Source of the DNA: Azonexus sp.
Lineage (GTDB): Bacteria; Pseudomonadota; Gammaproteobacteria; Burkholderiales; Rhodocyclaceae
Length of the DNA stretch: 64,000 nt
Reading direction: 5' to 3'
Assembly: GCA_017983755.1 (NCBI GenBank)
Contig: JAGOAU010000004.1
Span: 1 to 64,000 of the forward strand
The notes beneath the pieces were generated by a model. It searched no databases. It was not told where the DNA came from and saw only the letters and a list, made by a program, of their open reading frames with translations. The position numbers and the translations under genes were made by a program. Positions 38,896-48,685 of this stretch are shown piece after piece (position 1 is the stretch's first letter; each line of letters begins with the position of its first letter).

Positions 38896-39804
38896 ATGAA
38901 CCTCCCCGTTAAAGTCAAGATCGTCGAAGTCGGCCCGCGCGATGGCTTGCAGAACGAAAAGCAGATCGTCCCGACCGCCACCAAGATCGAACTGATCGAG
39001 CGCCTGGCCGACGCCGGCCTGCGCGCCATCGAGGCGACTTCCTTCGTCTCGCCCAAGTGGGTGCCGCAGATGGGCGACAACACGGCGGTGATGCAGGGCA
39101 TCAGAAAACATCCGGCTGCGGTCTACTCGGTTTTGACGCCCAATTTGCAGGGCTTCGATGCGGCGGTGCAGGCCGGTGCGAGCGAAGTGGCGATCTTCGG
39201 CGCCGCCTCCGAGTCGTTCTCGCGCAAGAACATCAACTGCTCGATCGCCGAGAGCCTGAAACGCTTCGAACCGGTGGTTTCGGCTGCTTCGGCGCTGGAA
39301 ATCCCGGTCCGTGGCTATGTCTCCTGCGTCGTCGGCTGCCCCTACGAAGGCGCCATCGCGCCGGAACAGGCGGCCAGCGTGGCGAAAACGCTGTTCAACA
39401 TGGGCTGCTACGAAGTCTCGCTCGGCGACACCATCGGCGTCGGCAACCCGGCCAGCATCGCGCGCATGATCGAGGCCTGCGCCAGGGTCGTGCCGATTTC
39501 CAGACTGGCCGGCCACTACCACGACACCTACGGCATGGCGATCGCCAACATCCATACCTCGCTGCAACTGGGGATGGCAGTTTTCGACAGTTCGATCGCC
39601 GGGCTGGGCGGCTGCCCCTACGCCCAGGGCGCTTCCGGCAACGTGGCGACCGAGGATGTCGTTTATCTATTGCATGGTCTGGGCATTGAAACCGGCATCG
39701 ATCTGGCTAAACTGGCTGTTATCGGCGACTGGATTTCCAGTGCCCTCAACCGCCCGAACGGCGCCAAGGCCGGCCGGGCACTTTGCGCCAAGGCCGTTCC
39801 GTGA
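38896..39804 (+). CDS. liuE: hydroxymethylglutaryl-CoA lyase
   Basis: 302 residues. The DRE-TIM lyase motif is [20 protein letters not shown], with the metal site in [13 protein letters not shown] and the family signature [20 protein letters not shown], whose Cys is catalytic. It cleaves HMG-CoA to acetyl-CoA and acetoacetate, the last step of leucine breakdown. The next gene starts inside its stop (GTGA). Confidence 0.95.
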   Translation: MNLPVKVKIVEVGPRDGLQNEKQIVPTATKIELIERLADAGLRAIEATSFVSPKWVPQMGDNTAVMQGIRKHPAAVYSVLTPNLQGFDAAVQAGASEVAIFGAASESFSRKNINCSIAESLKRFEPVVSAASALEIPVRGYVSCVVGCPYEGAIAPEQAASVAKTLFNMGCYEVSLGDTIGVGNPASIARMIEACARVVPISRLAGHYHDTYGMAIANIHTSLQLGMAVFDSSIAGLGGCPYAQGASGNVATEDVVYLLHGLGIETGIDLAKLAVIGDWISSALNRPNGAKAGRALCAKAVP

Positions 39805-40790
39805 GTCTGTTTTCCGCCGTCGCCGATTTTCTCAAGCCCGCGCCACCGCCCAGCCCGCAAGTGCTGAAGGCGCTCGATCGCGTCGGCGAACTGATCGACC
39901 CGCTGCTCAAGTCGGCCTCCGGCTTCGAGCGTCACCTGACCTTGCCGGTGGAACATGCCCTCGGCTATTGCGAAGGGCTGGTCGCTGCCTTGCCGGGTCC
40001 GGTCGACATCGATCGCCAGTCGTTTTCCAGCGATCCACTGGTGCATGCGCTGTTCGCCACCGCCGACGACATCGACCAGATGCTCGGACGCAGCCAGGCA
40101 ATCCGCGATTTCCTGGCCGAGCCGCAGGCCTGGGAAAGCGATTATTTCTATGCGCTGTTCGCCGCCCGCCGCCAGCAGAAAAGACAGCTGGGCATGGCCC
40201 AGCACGGCGAAGTGATCCAGAACGACGTGCCGCAAACGGTGGTTTATTTTCAGGATCACACGCTGGTCGAGCCGAGCTGCAATCTGCAGACAACGCAGGA
40301 AAACCTGCGCGGCAATGCGCTGGCCAGCCTGCTGCGCACCTTCCACGAGCACCTCGAAGCGCTGCGCAGCGAGCGCGCCGGCCTGCGCGCCGATGCCTCG
40401 GTCGAACGCGCCCACCTGACCGTGCTACGCGGCAAGACGGATGGAACCGAGCACCAGGTTCACACGAGGCACCTGGCCGACCTTGACGCCAAGTTGCGCG
40501 AAACGGCCGAATCGCTGATGCCCGACCAGCTGCTGCAGGCGCTCTGCGACTTCCTGCAGGCGCCCGAAGCATCGCTGCGGCTGGCGCCGGTCAGCATCAC
40601 GGTCGACCGCCTCGGCGTCGTCAGCGAACAGGCGGCCGACGACATCAACCTGCACACGCTCAATTTCCCCGAACTCAAGGGCCGTGACCAGCGTCAATAT
40701 ATGGTCATGCTGGCCCGCATCCGGCGCGACGAAGCGCAGGCGGCCGTCGATGTCGTCCGTGACCAGCAACGCCGCTTCATGCTCATCTGA
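39801..40790 (+). CDS. conserved hypothetical protein (329 residues)
   Basis: Starts at GTG 39801 overlapping liuE. Soluble, helical, without signal or membrane segments. Segments such as [40 protein letters not shown] and [13 protein letters not shown] stretches near the end show no known catalytic motif. The overlap with liuE and with the DUF1289 gene suggests a translationally coupled housekeeping set. Function not known. Confidence 0.65.
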   Translation: MSLFSAVADFLKPAPPPSPQVLKALDRVGELIDPLLKSASGFERHLTLPVEHALGYCEGLVAALPGPVDIDRQSFSSDPLVHALFATADDIDQMLGRSQAIRDFLAEPQAWESDYFYALFAARRQQKRQLGMAQHGEVIQNDVPQTVVYFQDHTLVEPSCNLQTTQENLRGNALASLLRTFHEHLEALRSERAGLRADASVERAHLTVLRGKTDGTEHQVHTRHLADLDAKLRETAESLMPDQLLQALCDFLQAPEASLRLAPVSITVDRLGVVSEQAADDINLHTLNFPELKGRDQRQYMVMLARIRRDEAQAAVDVVRDQQRRFMLI

Positions 40791-40999
40791 TGGTTGCCTC
40801 GCCCTGCATCAACATCTGCAAGATGGACGCCCCGAGTGGCCTGTGCGTCGGCTGCTTCCGTACCATCGACGAAATCACCGTCTGGTCGCGCAGCGACGAC
40901 GCCTGCCGGCTGGAGATCCTTGCCGCCGTCGCCCGGCGCCGCCAGGAACATGAACCGAAGGAAGGCGCTACGCGCCACGACAGCGAACGCCATGGATAA
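40790..40999 (+). CDS. DUF1289 protein (small cysteine cluster)
   Basis: 69 residues with the full DUF1289 motif SPCINICKMDAPSGLCVGCF, then RTIDEITVW. The four cysteines probably bind a metal or iron-sulfur centre. Function unknown; these small proteins often sit beside oxidoreductases. It overlaps the previous stop by one base and the next gene by eight. Confidence 0.85.
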   Translation: MVASPCINICKMDAPSGLCVGCFRTIDEITVWSRSDDACRLEILAAVARRRQEHEPKEGATRHDSERHG

Positions 41000-41159
41000 C
41001 GAAGACCAATACATCTGCGTCGGCATCTGCATGGCCGACCCCGACTCCGGCTATTGCCTGGGCTGCGGCCGGCCGCCGCTGGAGGCGCCGGACATCGTCG
41101 CCGAAGTCGTCGTTCCTGCATCCAAACCGGCGAGCAGCGAAGCGGACGACCCGGAATGA
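40992..41159 (+). CDS. second small DUF1289-like protein
   Basis: 55 residues from ATG 40992. The motif YICVGICMADPDSGYCLGCG matches the cysteine spacing of DUF1289 and of the gene just upstream, so the two are likely tandem paralogues. The tail is acidic and Pro/Ala-rich. It overlaps the next gene by ATGA. Confidence 0.75.
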   Translation: MDNEDQYICVGICMADPDSGYCLGCGRPPLEAPDIVAEVVVPASKPASSEADDPE

Positions 41160-42070
41160 GCGTTCCGCTCCCCGAGTCGCTGCTCGTCCTCGAGCGCGGC
41201 TGGCTGTCGGCCAACAACATTCTCTGCTTCGATGGCGACGCGGCGACGCTGGTCGACAGCGGCTATGTCACGCATGCCACGCAGACCGTCGACCTGGTCG
41301 GCCACGCCTTGCGCGGTCGACGCCTGAAAACGCTCATAAATACCCATTCGCATTCCGACCACATCGGTGGCAACGCCGCGTTGCAGGCCGCCTTCGGCTG
41401 CGAGGTCATGGTGCCGGCCGGGTTGCACGCGGCGATCGCCGAGTGGGACGAGAACGCCCTGCTGCTCTCGCCGCTCGGTCAGCAAGCCGCGCGCTTCCAG
41501 CACGACCGCCTGATCGGCGCCGGCAGCGAACTCGAAATGGGCGGCCTGATCTGGCAGGCCCTCGCCGTGCCCGGTCACGACATGGAGGCGCTGGCCTACT
41601 ACAACCCGGAGCGGGGCATCCTGATTTCCGGCGACGCACTGTGGGAAAACGGCTTCGGCGTCGTCTTTCCGGAACTGCTCGGCGAGGCCGATGGCCTGGC
41701 GAGCACGCGGGCGACGCTGGAAATGCTCTCTCGCCTGTCGATCGATATCGTCATTCCCGGTCACGGCGCCCCGTTCGCTGCGGTCGACGCCGTTTTCGAG
41801 CGCGCTTTCCGGCGCGTCGACAGCTTTTCTGCCGACATCGACAAGCTGGCCTGGCATGCGATCAAGGTCATCGTCTCGTTCGCCATGCTGGAAAAACGCC
41901 GCCTGCCGGCCGCCGATTTCCCCGCCTTCCTCCTCGGGCTGCCGTTCGCGGTCGACGTCAATCGCCGCTACGTCGGCCTGTCCGAGGACCAACTGGCCGC
42001 GCGCATCGAACGCGAACTGCTGCTGGTCAATGCCCTGCGCCGCGAGGATGGCTTCCTGGTGGCCGGGTAG
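41156..42070 (+). CDS. metallo-beta-lactamase fold hydrolase
   Basis: 304 residues from ATG 41156. The zinc motif is [16 protein letters not shown] (HxHxDH), with [28 protein letters not shown] and [14 protein letters not shown] completing the site. Probably a thioesterase or glyoxalase II-like hydrolase; substrate unknown. Last gene of the coupled run that starts at liuE. Confidence 0.85.
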   Translation: MSVPLPESLLVLERGWLSANNILCFDGDAATLVDSGYVTHATQTVDLVGHALRGRRLKTLINTHSHSDHIGGNAALQAAFGCEVMVPAGLHAAIAEWDENALLLSPLGQQAARFQHDRLIGAGSELEMGGLIWQALAVPGHDMEALAYYNPERGILISGDALWENGFGVVFPELLGEADGLASTRATLEMLSRLSIDIVIPGHGAPFAAVDAVFERAFRRVDSFSADIDKLAWHAIKVIVSFAMLEKRRLPAADFPAFLLGLPFAVDVNRRYVGLSEDQLAARIERELLLVNALRREDGFLVAG

Positions 42071-42143
42071 CATCCCGCTGCTACCCGCAGGGCGTCGGTT
42101 TTGCGCACAATGTTTCCGCCACACCAACCACGAGGAGACGAAC

Positions 42144-42725
42144 ATGGCTGCGAAAACGATACTGATGCTGACCGGCGACTTCACCGAAGACTACGAAACC
42201 ATGGTGCCCTTCCAGGCGCTGCTGATGGTCGGCCACACGGTGCATGCCGCGTGCCCCGGCAAGAAGGCCGGCGAGCAGGTGCGGACGGCGATACACGACT
42301 TTGAGGGCGACCAGACCTATTCGGAAAAACCCGGCCACAACTTCACGCTGAATGCGACTTTCGACGACATCGATCCGCTGGCCTACGATGCACTGGTCAT
42401 TCCCGGTGGCCGCGCCCCGGAATACCTGCGCCTGAACCCGCGGGTGATCGCTGCCGTCCAGCACTTCGCCCAGGCCAACAAGCCGATCGCCGCCATCTGC
42501 CACGGCGCCCAGCTGCTGGCGGCGGCCGGGGTCATCGCCGGCCGCAGTTGCAGCGCCTATCCGGCCTGCGGCCCGGAAGTGAGGGCGGCGGGCGGCAAAT
42601 TTGCCGACATTTCGGTCGACCAGGCGCATGTCGACGGCAATCTGGTCACCGCCCCCGCCTGGCCGGCACATCCGGACTGGCTGGCCAAGTTCCTGCAGGT
42701 GCTGGGAACGCGCATCGAAGCCTGA
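42144..42725 (+). CDS. DJ-1/PfpI-family protein
   Basis: 193 residues, start after ACGAGGAGACGAAC. The nucleophile elbow is [16 protein letters not shown] (catalytic Cys followed by His), and [20 protein letters not shown] is the family's Gly/Arg motif. Members act as deglycases, chaperones or proteases. A terminator follows, so it is a single-gene unit or the end of the preceding run. Confidence 0.88.
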   Translation: MAAKTILMLTGDFTEDYETMVPFQALLMVGHTVHAACPGKKAGEQVRTAIHDFEGDQTYSEKPGHNFTLNATFDDIDPLAYDALVIPGGRAPEYLRLNPRVIAAVQHFAQANKPIAAICHGAQLLAAAGVIAGRSCSAYPACGPEVRAAGGKFADISVDQAHVDGNLVTAPAWPAHPDWLAKFLQVLGTRIEA

Positions 42726-42734
42726 GCCCCGACC

Positions 42735-42761
42735 GGGGCGGCGTCACAGCCGCCCCTTTTT
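42735..42761 (+). terminator. rho-independent terminator after the PfpI-like gene
   Basis: GGGGCGGC (42735-42742), loop GTCACA, GCCGCCCC (42749-42756), then TTTTT. A perfect 8-bp GC stem with a T run, 10 bases after the stop. Confidence 0.9.
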
Positions 42762-42778
42762 CCGGAAAGGAACGCTGC

Positions 42779-43090
42779 ATGTGCGAAATCTACGTCAAGG
42801 CCGACCCCATCCTCTACGAATCGCGCGCCCGCTCGCTGCGCATCCACGGCTGTGTGACCAAGATCCGGCTGGAAAACCTGTTCTGGGACATCCTCGCCGA
42901 AATCGCGGCCAGCGATGGTTACACGACCAATTCGCTGATCGCCAAGCTGTACGACGAACTGCTGGAATACCGCGGCGAAATCGACAACTTCGCCTCCTTC
43001 CTGCGCGTTTCCTGCCTGCGCTACCTGTCGCTCAGGAAGGGCGCCGGCGAACGTCCGCCGCTGACCGTCGTCGGCGCCAGCGCCGCCTGA
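42779..43090 (+). CDS. ribbon-helix-helix domain protein
   Basis: 103 residues from ATG 42779 after GGAAAGGAACGCTGC. The central part (RSLRIHGCVTKIRLENLFWD, ILAEIAASDGYTTNSLIAKL) is an RHH_4-type ribbon-helix-helix found in proteins annotated as aryl-sulfate sulfotransferase-like or DNA-binding. The role is probably transcriptional control of an unknown target. Convergent with the M20 gene. Confidence 0.75.
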   Translation: MCEIYVKADPILYESRARSLRIHGCVTKIRLENLFWDILAEIAASDGYTTNSLIAKLYDELLEYRGEIDNFASFLRVSCLRYLSLRKGAGERPPLTVVGASAA

Positions 43091-43094
43091 GTTC

Positions 43095-44270
43095 TCACGC
43101 CTTCGGCAAGGCCCGCTGCACCAGGCGCACCCAGTAGCTGACGCCGGGAACCAGGATTTCGTCGTTGAAGTCGTAATGCGGATTGTGCAGCGTGCAGCCG
43201 CCGGTGCCGGGGCCGTTGCCCAGCCAGACATAGCAGCCCGGCTTCTCGCGCAGCATGTAGGCAAAGTCCTCGGCGCCCATCGACGGGAGAATGTCAGTGA
43301 GTACACGCTCACTTCCAAGCACTTCGGCAGCCACCTCGCGACAGAATTTGGCCTCGGCAACACTGTTGACCGTAGGCGGGTAACGATGGTCGAAATGGAC
43401 GCTGATCTGCGCGCCGTTGGCGGCAGCGATGCCACTGCACAGGCGCTCGACGGCACGCTCGACGGCCTCCTGCACCTCGGGTTTGAAACTGCGTATCGTG
43501 CCGCGCAAAACGACCTCTTCCGGAATGATGTTCCACGCCTCGCCGCCATGGAACTGGGTGACGCTGACCACCGCCGACTCGCAGGGATGCAGCGTGCGGC
43601 TGACCACCGTCTGCAAGGCCTGCACCAGCTGCGCCCCGGCGACGATGGAGTCGACCCCCTGATGCGGCATCGCGGCATGGCAGCCGTGGCCGCGCACGAT
43701 AATCTCGAAAGCGCAGGTGCCGGCCATCACCGGCCCCGGCATCACCGCCATCTCGCCGACCGGGATGCCCGGCCAGTTGTGCAGCCCGAACACAGCCTCG
43801 ACCGGGAAGCGCTCGAAGAGACCATCCTCGATCATCACCGCCGCCCCGCCTTCCGACTCCTCGGCCGGCTGGAAGATGAAGACGGCGATGCCGTCGAAAT
43901 CCGGATGCGCCGCAAGGTAGCGCGCCGCGCCGAGCAGCAGCGCGGTATGGCCGTCATGGCCGCAGGCGTGCATCCTGCCGGGATGCCGCGAATGGTGCGG
44001 AAACTCGTTCAGTTCGGCGAGCGGCAAGGCATCCATGTCGGCGCGCAGGCCGATCATGCGCTGCGAGGTGCCGGCGCGCAGGAGGCCGACGACACCGGTT
44101 TTGGCGATGCCGCGATGCACTTCCAGCCCGTAGCGCTCGAGTTCACTGGCGACCATTTCGGCAGTGCGGTTCTCGTTGAAGGCCAGTTCCGGGTGGGCGT
44201 GGATGTCGCGGCGGAAGGCGGTCAGTTCGGACTGAAAATCCAGTTCAAGCAAGGGAATGGTCGGGGGCAT
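43095..44270 (-). CDS. M20-family amidohydrolase (hippurate hydrolase-like)
   Basis: 391 residues, start after ACGAGGAGACGCCC. Metal-site motifs are MHACGHDGHTALLLGAARYL and FQPAEESEGGAAVMIEDGLF, with GAEDFAYMLREKPGCYVWLG near the end, as in hippuricase and N-acyl-amino-acid deacylases. It hydrolyses an N-acyl amino acid or a similar amide. Divergent from rapZ. Confidence 0.9.
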   Translation of the reverse strand: MPPTIPLLELDFQSELTAFRRDIHAHPELAFNENRTAEMVASELERYGLEVHRGIAKTGVVGLLRAGTSQRMIGLRADMDALPLAELNEFPHHSRHPGRMHACGHDGHTALLLGAARYLAAHPDFDGIAVFIFQPAEESEGGAAVMIEDGLFERFPVEAVFGLHNWPGIPVGEMAVMPGPVMAGTCAFEIIVRGHGCHAAMPHQGVDSIVAGAQLVQALQTVVSRTLHPCESAVVSVTQFHGGEAWNIIPEEVVLRGTIRSFKPEVQEAVERAVERLCSGIAAANGAQISVHFDHRYPPTVNSVAEAKFCREVAAEVLGSERVLTDILPSMGAEDFAYMLREKPGCYVWLGNGPGTGGCTLHNPHYDFNDEILVPGVSYWVRLVQRALPKA

Positions 44271-44341
44271 GGGCGTCTCCTCGTTTGATCCTATTATGCC
44301 GCGGGTTGCTTGTGCGCGCCGCCTTGATTATGCTCCCGCAG

Positions 44342-45187
44342 ATGGAACTGGTTCTCATCAGCGGGCTCTCCGGCTCAGGCAAATCGGTCGCCCTGCATCT
44401 TCTCGAAGACGCCGGGTATTACTGCGTAGACAACCTGCCGGTGGTAATGCTCACCTTTCTCGTGCGCATGCTGCGCGAGGAAGGCATCCGCAAGGTGGCG
44501 GTGGCGATCGACGCCCGTTCCGGCCACGGCATCGACCTGTTGCCGGAACGCCTGCGCCTGCTGTCGGAAGAAGGCACCCGGCACAATTTCCTATTCCTGC
44601 AGGCCAATGACGAAACCCTGCTCAAGCGCTATTCGGAATCGCGCCGGCGCCATCCCCTGGCTGCCGATGGGCAATCGCTGGAGGAAGCGATCCGCGCCGA
44701 GCGCCAGCTGCTCGAACCGATTTCCACGCTCGGCCACCGCATCGACACCAGCGGCCTCAAGGCCAACGCCCTGCGCGAGTGGATCCGCCAGTTCATCGAG
44801 GCCGATCCCGCCCAGGGCCTGACGCTGATGTTCGAGTCCTTCGGCTTCAAGCATGGCCTGCCGCTCGACGCCGACCTCGTCTTCGACGTGCGCTGCCTGC
44901 CCAATCCGCACTACGACGCCGAGCTGCGGCCGCTGACCGGCAAGGACCGGCCGGTCATCGATTTCCTCGAAGCGGAAGCGGAAGTAGTTCGCATGCGCGA
45001 CGACATCCAGCGCTTCGTCGCCACCTGGCTGCCGGCCTATATCCGCGACAACCGCAACTACCTGACGGTGGCGATCGGCTGCACCGGCGGCCAGCACCGC
45101 TCGGTCTACCTTGCCGAATGGCTGGGCCGCGCCTTCGCCGGCCAGGCGCGCGTGCTGATCCGCCACCGCACGCTGGCCGGCGGCTGA
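44342..45187 (+). CDS. rapZ: RNase adapter protein RapZ
   Basis: 281 residues from MELVLISGLSGSGKSVALHL; longer in-frame starts at 44285 and 44330 add a leader not seen in the family. Walker A is GLSGSGKS, and the C-terminal domain carries VAIGCTGGQHRSVYLAEWLG. In enterobacteria RapZ guides RNase E to the GlmZ sRNA; in betaproteobacteria its role is less clear. Overlaps the next gene by one base. Confidence 0.94.
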   Translation: MELVLISGLSGSGKSVALHLLEDAGYYCVDNLPVVMLTFLVRMLREEGIRKVAVAIDARSGHGIDLLPERLRLLSEEGTRHNFLFLQANDETLLKRYSESRRRHPLAADGQSLEEAIRAERQLLEPISTLGHRIDTSGLKANALREWIRQFIEADPAQGLTLMFESFGFKHGLPLDADLVFDVRCLPNPHYDAELRPLTGKDRPVIDFLEAEAEVVRMRDDIQRFVATWLPAYIRDNRNYLTVAIGCTGGQHRSVYLAEWLGRAFAGQARVLIRHRTLAGG

Positions 45188-45561
45188 TGCGCTGGGCGGC
45201 CCTGCTGCGGCCGGGCGACTGGCTGGTCATGGCCGGCAGCGCCGCGCTGGTCGGAATCAGCCTGCCGCTGCTCTGGCAGGGCGGCTTCGCCGAACGCGCC
45301 ATCATTCGCCAGAATGGCCAGGTCTTCGCCGAGGCCGACCTGCGCAGCCATCGCGACTTCGCGGTGCCGGGGCCGCTGGGGACGACACGGATCGCCGTCG
45401 AACCGGGCCGCGCCCGCGTCGTCGCCGACCCCGGCCCGCGCCAGTATTGCGTGCGCCAGGGCTGGCTGGCGCGCCCCGGCGAAATCGCCATCTGCGCCCC
45501 CAACCGCGTTAGCCTGCAGATCGCCGGACGCACCAGGGCCTATGACAGCCTCAGTTACTGA
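45187..45561 (+). CDS. NusG domain II-containing protein
   Basis: 124 residues with an N-terminal hydrophobic anchor (WLVMAGSAALVGISLPLLWQ) and a NusG-II beta-barrel (PGPLGTTRIAVEPGRARVVA; PRQYCVRQGWLARPGEIAIC; APNRVSLQI). This family regularly precedes Gx transporter genes. It probably faces the periplasm. Its end overlaps the next gene by 20 bases. Confidence 0.82.
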   Translation: MRWAALLRPGDWLVMAGSAALVGISLPLLWQGGFAERAIIRQNGQVFAEADLRSHRDFAVPGPLGTTRIAVEPGRARVVADPGPRQYCVRQGWLARPGEIAICAPNRVSLQIAGRTRAYDSLSY

Positions 45562-46075
45562 GCTAACCGTCACCGCCGAGGACCGCCGCGTCGCCTGGCT
45601 GGCCACCGCGGCGGTCGCCCTTTCGCTGGTCGATGCGGCAATTCCCAGCCCGCTGCCCGGGGTCAAGCCCGGGCTGGCCAACATCGTCACGCTGGTCGTC
45701 CTGACGCGCTACGGCTGGGCGACGGCGGTCTGGGTCAGCGGTCTGCGCGTGCTGGCCGGCAGCCTGCTGCTCGGCTACTTCCTCGCCCCCGGCTTCTTCC
45801 TGTCGCTGACCGGCACGACGCTCAGCCTGGCGACGCTCGGCCTCGCCCGCCATCTGCCGGCGCGCTGGTTCGGCCCGGTCAGCCTCAGCATCCTCGCCGC
45901 CTTCGCCCACATCGGCGGCCAACTGCTGCTGGCACGCGCGTGGCTGATCCCGCACAACGGGGTATTCATGCTGACCCCGATCTTCGCCGCCGCGGCGCTG
46001 GTATTCGGCACCATCAACGGACTGATCGCGGCTAAACTGCTGGCCGAGACACCCGCAGCGGACCCCGCGAAATGA
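45542..46075 (+). CDS. Gx transporter family (Hpre_diP_synt_I) membrane protein
   Basis: 177 residues, about five membrane segments. The conserved [20 protein letters not shown] and ISVL-like [20 protein letters not shown] are typical. Often mislabelled heptaprenyl diphosphate synthase component I; current view is a small-molecule transporter linked to flavin or quinone cofactor genes. Here it sits with ubiX. Confidence 0.82.
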   Translation: MTASVTELTVTAEDRRVAWLATAAVALSLVDAAIPSPLPGVKPGLANIVTLVVLTRYGWATAVWVSGLRVLAGSLLLGYFLAPGFFLSLTGTTLSLATLGLARHLPARWFGPVSLSILAAFAHIGGQLLLARAWLIPHNGVFMLTPIFAAAALVFGTINGLIAAKLLAETPAADPAK

Positions 46076-46085
46076 TCAAGACCAA

Positions 46086-46691
46086 ATGAATCGAACCGTT
46101 TGCCTCGCCCTGACCGGCGCTTCCGGCATGCCCTACGGCCTGCGCCTGCTCGAATGCCTGCTGGCCGCCGGCTGCAACGTGCAGCTGCTGTATTCGCAGG
46201 CGGCGCAAATCGTCGCCCGCCAGGAAATGGATTTCGACCTGCCGTCCCGCCCGGCCGAAGCCAAAACGGCCCTGCTCGCCCGCCTGGTTGCGGTCGACCC
46301 CGAAAAACTGGCCGTTTTCGGGCGCGAAGAATGGTTCGCGCCAGTCGCTTCGGGCTCCAATCCGCCCGATGCCATGGTTGTCTGCCCGTGCTCGATGGGC
46401 ACCCTGGCCGCCATCGCCCAGGGGCTGGCCGACAACCTGATCGAGCGCGCCGCCGACGTCGTGCTCAAGGAAGGCCGCAAGCTGGTGCTGGTTCCACGTG
46501 AAACGCCGTTCTCGACGATCCACCTCGAAAACATGCTGCGCCTGGCGCGCGCCGGCGCCGTCATCGTGCCGCCCAGCCCCGGCTTCTACCACCACCCGCA
46601 GAGCGTCGCCGACCTCGTCGACTTTGTCGTCGCGCGCATTCTCGACCAGCTCGCCGTGCCGCACGCGCTGATGCAGCGCTGGGGCGCATGA
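46086..46691 (+). CDS. ubiX: flavin prenyltransferase UbiX
   Basis: 201 residues, start [20 protein letters not shown] with the GASG FMN-binding loop, [20 protein letters not shown] and [20 protein letters not shown], all diagnostic. It attaches a dimethylallyl group to FMN to make the cofactor of the UbiD decarboxylase in ubiquinone synthesis. Overlaps the next gene by 4 bases. Confidence 0.96.
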   Translation: MNRTVCLALTGASGMPYGLRLLECLLAAGCNVQLLYSQAAQIVARQEMDFDLPSRPAEAKTALLARLVAVDPEKLAVFGREEWFAPVASGSNPPDAMVVCPCSMGTLAAIAQGLADNLIERAADVVLKEGRKLVLVPRETPFSTIHLENMLRLARAGAVIVPPSPGFYHHPQSVADLVDFVVARILDQLAVPHALMQRWGA

Positions 46692-47329
46692 TGGGCTGGT
46701 TCGGTCTCTCGCGCCCGCAGCCGCCCGCGCAACCGGCCCCGGCGCGGCTGGAAATCCCGCTCTTTCCGCTCGACACCGTCCTCTTTCCCGGCGGCGTGCT
46801 GCCGCTGAAGATATTCGAGCAGCGCTATCTCGACATGGCGGCCGCCTGCATGAAGGAAGGGCTGCCGTTCGGCATCTGCCTGATCGCCACCGGCAAGGAA
46901 GTCGGCGGCGTCGCCGAACCGCATGCCGTCGGCACGCTGGCGGAAATCGCCGCCTGGGAAATGGAGCAGCTCGGCATCCTGATGGTCACCGTGCGCGGCG
47001 GCAAACGCTTCCGCATCCTCGAGAAAAGTGCGGACAGCGAGCATCTGCTGCATGCAACGGTGGAAATCATCGCGGACAACGGCCCGCTGCCCTTGCCGCC
47101 CGAGCGCCAGCGCCTGCTGCCACTGCTCCGCCGGATCGCCAGCGACATCGGCCCAGCGCGCTTTCCCGAGCCGCATCGCTACGACGACGCCGAATGGGTC
47201 GGTTATCGCATCACGGAAATCCTGCCGGTGCAGAACCTGGCCAAGCAGAAACTGCTGGAACTCGAAGACCCGCTCTCGCGCCTGGAAATCCTCGAAAAGT
47301 TCCTAGACCAGCGCAAGCTGCTCGCCTGA
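46688..47329 (+). CDS. LON substrate-binding domain protein
   Basis: 213 residues. The LON N-terminal domain begins [40 protein letters not shown] and covers most of the protein. No AAA or protease domain follows. Such stand-alone proteins are common in proteobacteria; function is unknown, possibly binding misfolded substrates. Confidence 0.88.
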   Translation: MMGWFGLSRPQPPAQPAPARLEIPLFPLDTVLFPGGVLPLKIFEQRYLDMAAACMKEGLPFGICLIATGKEVGGVAEPHAVGTLAEIAAWEMEQLGILMVTVRGGKRFRILEKSADSEHLLHATVEIIADNGPLPLPPERQRLLPLLRRIASDIGPARFPEPHRYDDAEWVGYRITEILPVQNLAKQKLLELEDPLSRLEILEKFLDQRKLLA

Positions 47330-47335
47330 AAGGCG

Positions 47336-48661
47336 ATGGAGCGGCCCGTCGCCCCCTCGCTGGGTGCAGCCCTGCGCTTCTGGCTGAAGCTCGGCTGCAT
47401 CAGCTTCGGCGGCCCGGCCGGGCAGATTGCGCTGATGCATCAGGAACTGGTTGAAAAACGCCGCTGGATTTCCGAGCGCCGTTTCCTGCACGCCCTCAAT
47501 TACTGCATGCTGCTGCCCGGCCCCGAAGCGCAGCAACTGGCGACCTATCTCGGCTGGCTGCTGCACCGTGCCACTGGCGGCATTCTCGCCGGCGCCCTCT
47601 TCGTCCTGCCCTCGCTGCTGCTCCTGATCGCGCTGTCGTGGCTGTATATGGCCTTCGGCCAGACGCCGCTGGTGGCCGGGCTGTTCTACGGGATCAAGCC
47701 GGCGGTGACCGCCATCGTCGTCCATGCCGCCTGGCGCATCGGCAGTCGCACGCTTAAGAACGGGGCGTTGTGGGCGATCGCCGCTACCGCCTTCGTCGCC
47801 CTCTTCGCCTTCAACGTGCCCTTCCCCGCCATCGTCCTCGGCGCGGCACTACTCGGCGTCATCGGCGGCCGCCTGGCACCGTCCAGGTTCGCCACCGGCG
47901 GCGGCCACGGCAGCGCCGCCAGGTCGGCAGGGCCGGCGGTGATCGACGACGACACGCCGCCGCCCGCCCACGCCCGTTTCAGCAGCGGCCGCCTGCTGCG
48001 TATCGCCGCCGTCGGCGCTGCCTTGTGGGCGCTGCCGATGGGCCTGCTGAGCCTGTCGCTCGGCTGGCAACACACGCTGACGCAGATGAGCTGGTTCTTC
48101 ACCAAGGCCGCCCTGCTCACCTTCGGCGGTGCCTACGCCGTGCTGCCCTACGTGTACCAGGGCGCCGTCGAACATTTCGCCTGGCTGAGCGCACCGCAGA
48201 TGATCGACGGCCTGGCGCTCGGCGAAACGACGCCGGGACCACTGATCATGGTCGTCGCCTTCGTCGGTTTCGTCGGAGCCTGGAACCACGCGCTCTTCGG
48301 CCCCGATGCGCTGTTCGCGGCCGGTGCGCTGGCGGCGGCACTGGTCACCTGGTTCACCTTCCTGCCGTCCTTTCTGTTCATCCTCGGCGGCGGACCGCTG
48401 GTCGAAAGCACGCACGGCGACCTCAAATTCACGGCTCCGCTGACCGCCATCACCGCCGCCGTCGTCGGTGTCATCGTCAACCTGGCCGTCTTCTTCGCCT
48501 GGCACGTGCTGTGGCCAACGGGACTCGCCGGGGGGTTCGATTTCGGCGCCGCCGCCATCGCCCTCGCTGCCACTCTGGCGCTGTTCCGCTTCAAGATGAA
48601 CGTCATGCATGTCATCGCCGCCTGCGCCCTGCTCGGGCTGGCCCTGCGCTTTTTGCCCTGA
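47336..48661 (+). CDS. chrA: chromate efflux transporter
   Basis: 441 residues, two repeated CHR halves. The first begins [20 protein letters not shown] and ends [20 protein letters not shown]; the second carries [20 protein letters not shown] and [20 protein letters not shown]. This double arrangement is the long-chain ChrA type. Exports chromate, possibly sulfate-related. Convergent with plsB. Confidence 0.93.
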   Translation: MERPVAPSLGAALRFWLKLGCISFGGPAGQIALMHQELVEKRRWISERRFLHALNYCMLLPGPEAQQLATYLGWLLHRATGGILAGALFVLPSLLLLIALSWLYMAFGQTPLVAGLFYGIKPAVTAIVVHAAWRIGSRTLKNGALWAIAATAFVALFAFNVPFPAIVLGAALLGVIGGRLAPSRFATGGGHGSAARSAGPAVIDDDTPPPAHARFSSGRLLRIAAVGAALWALPMGLLSLSLGWQHTLTQMSWFFTKAALLTFGGAYAVLPYVYQGAVEHFAWLSAPQMIDGLALGETTPGPLIMVVAFVGFVGAWNHALFGPDALFAAGALAAALVTWFTFLPSFLFILGGGPLVESTHGDLKFTAPLTAITAAVVGVIVNLAVFFAWHVLWPTGLAGGFDFGAAAIALAATLALFRFKMNVMHVIAACALLGLALRFLP

Positions 48662-48685
48662 TTCGCGGGTCGACCGCAACAGGCC

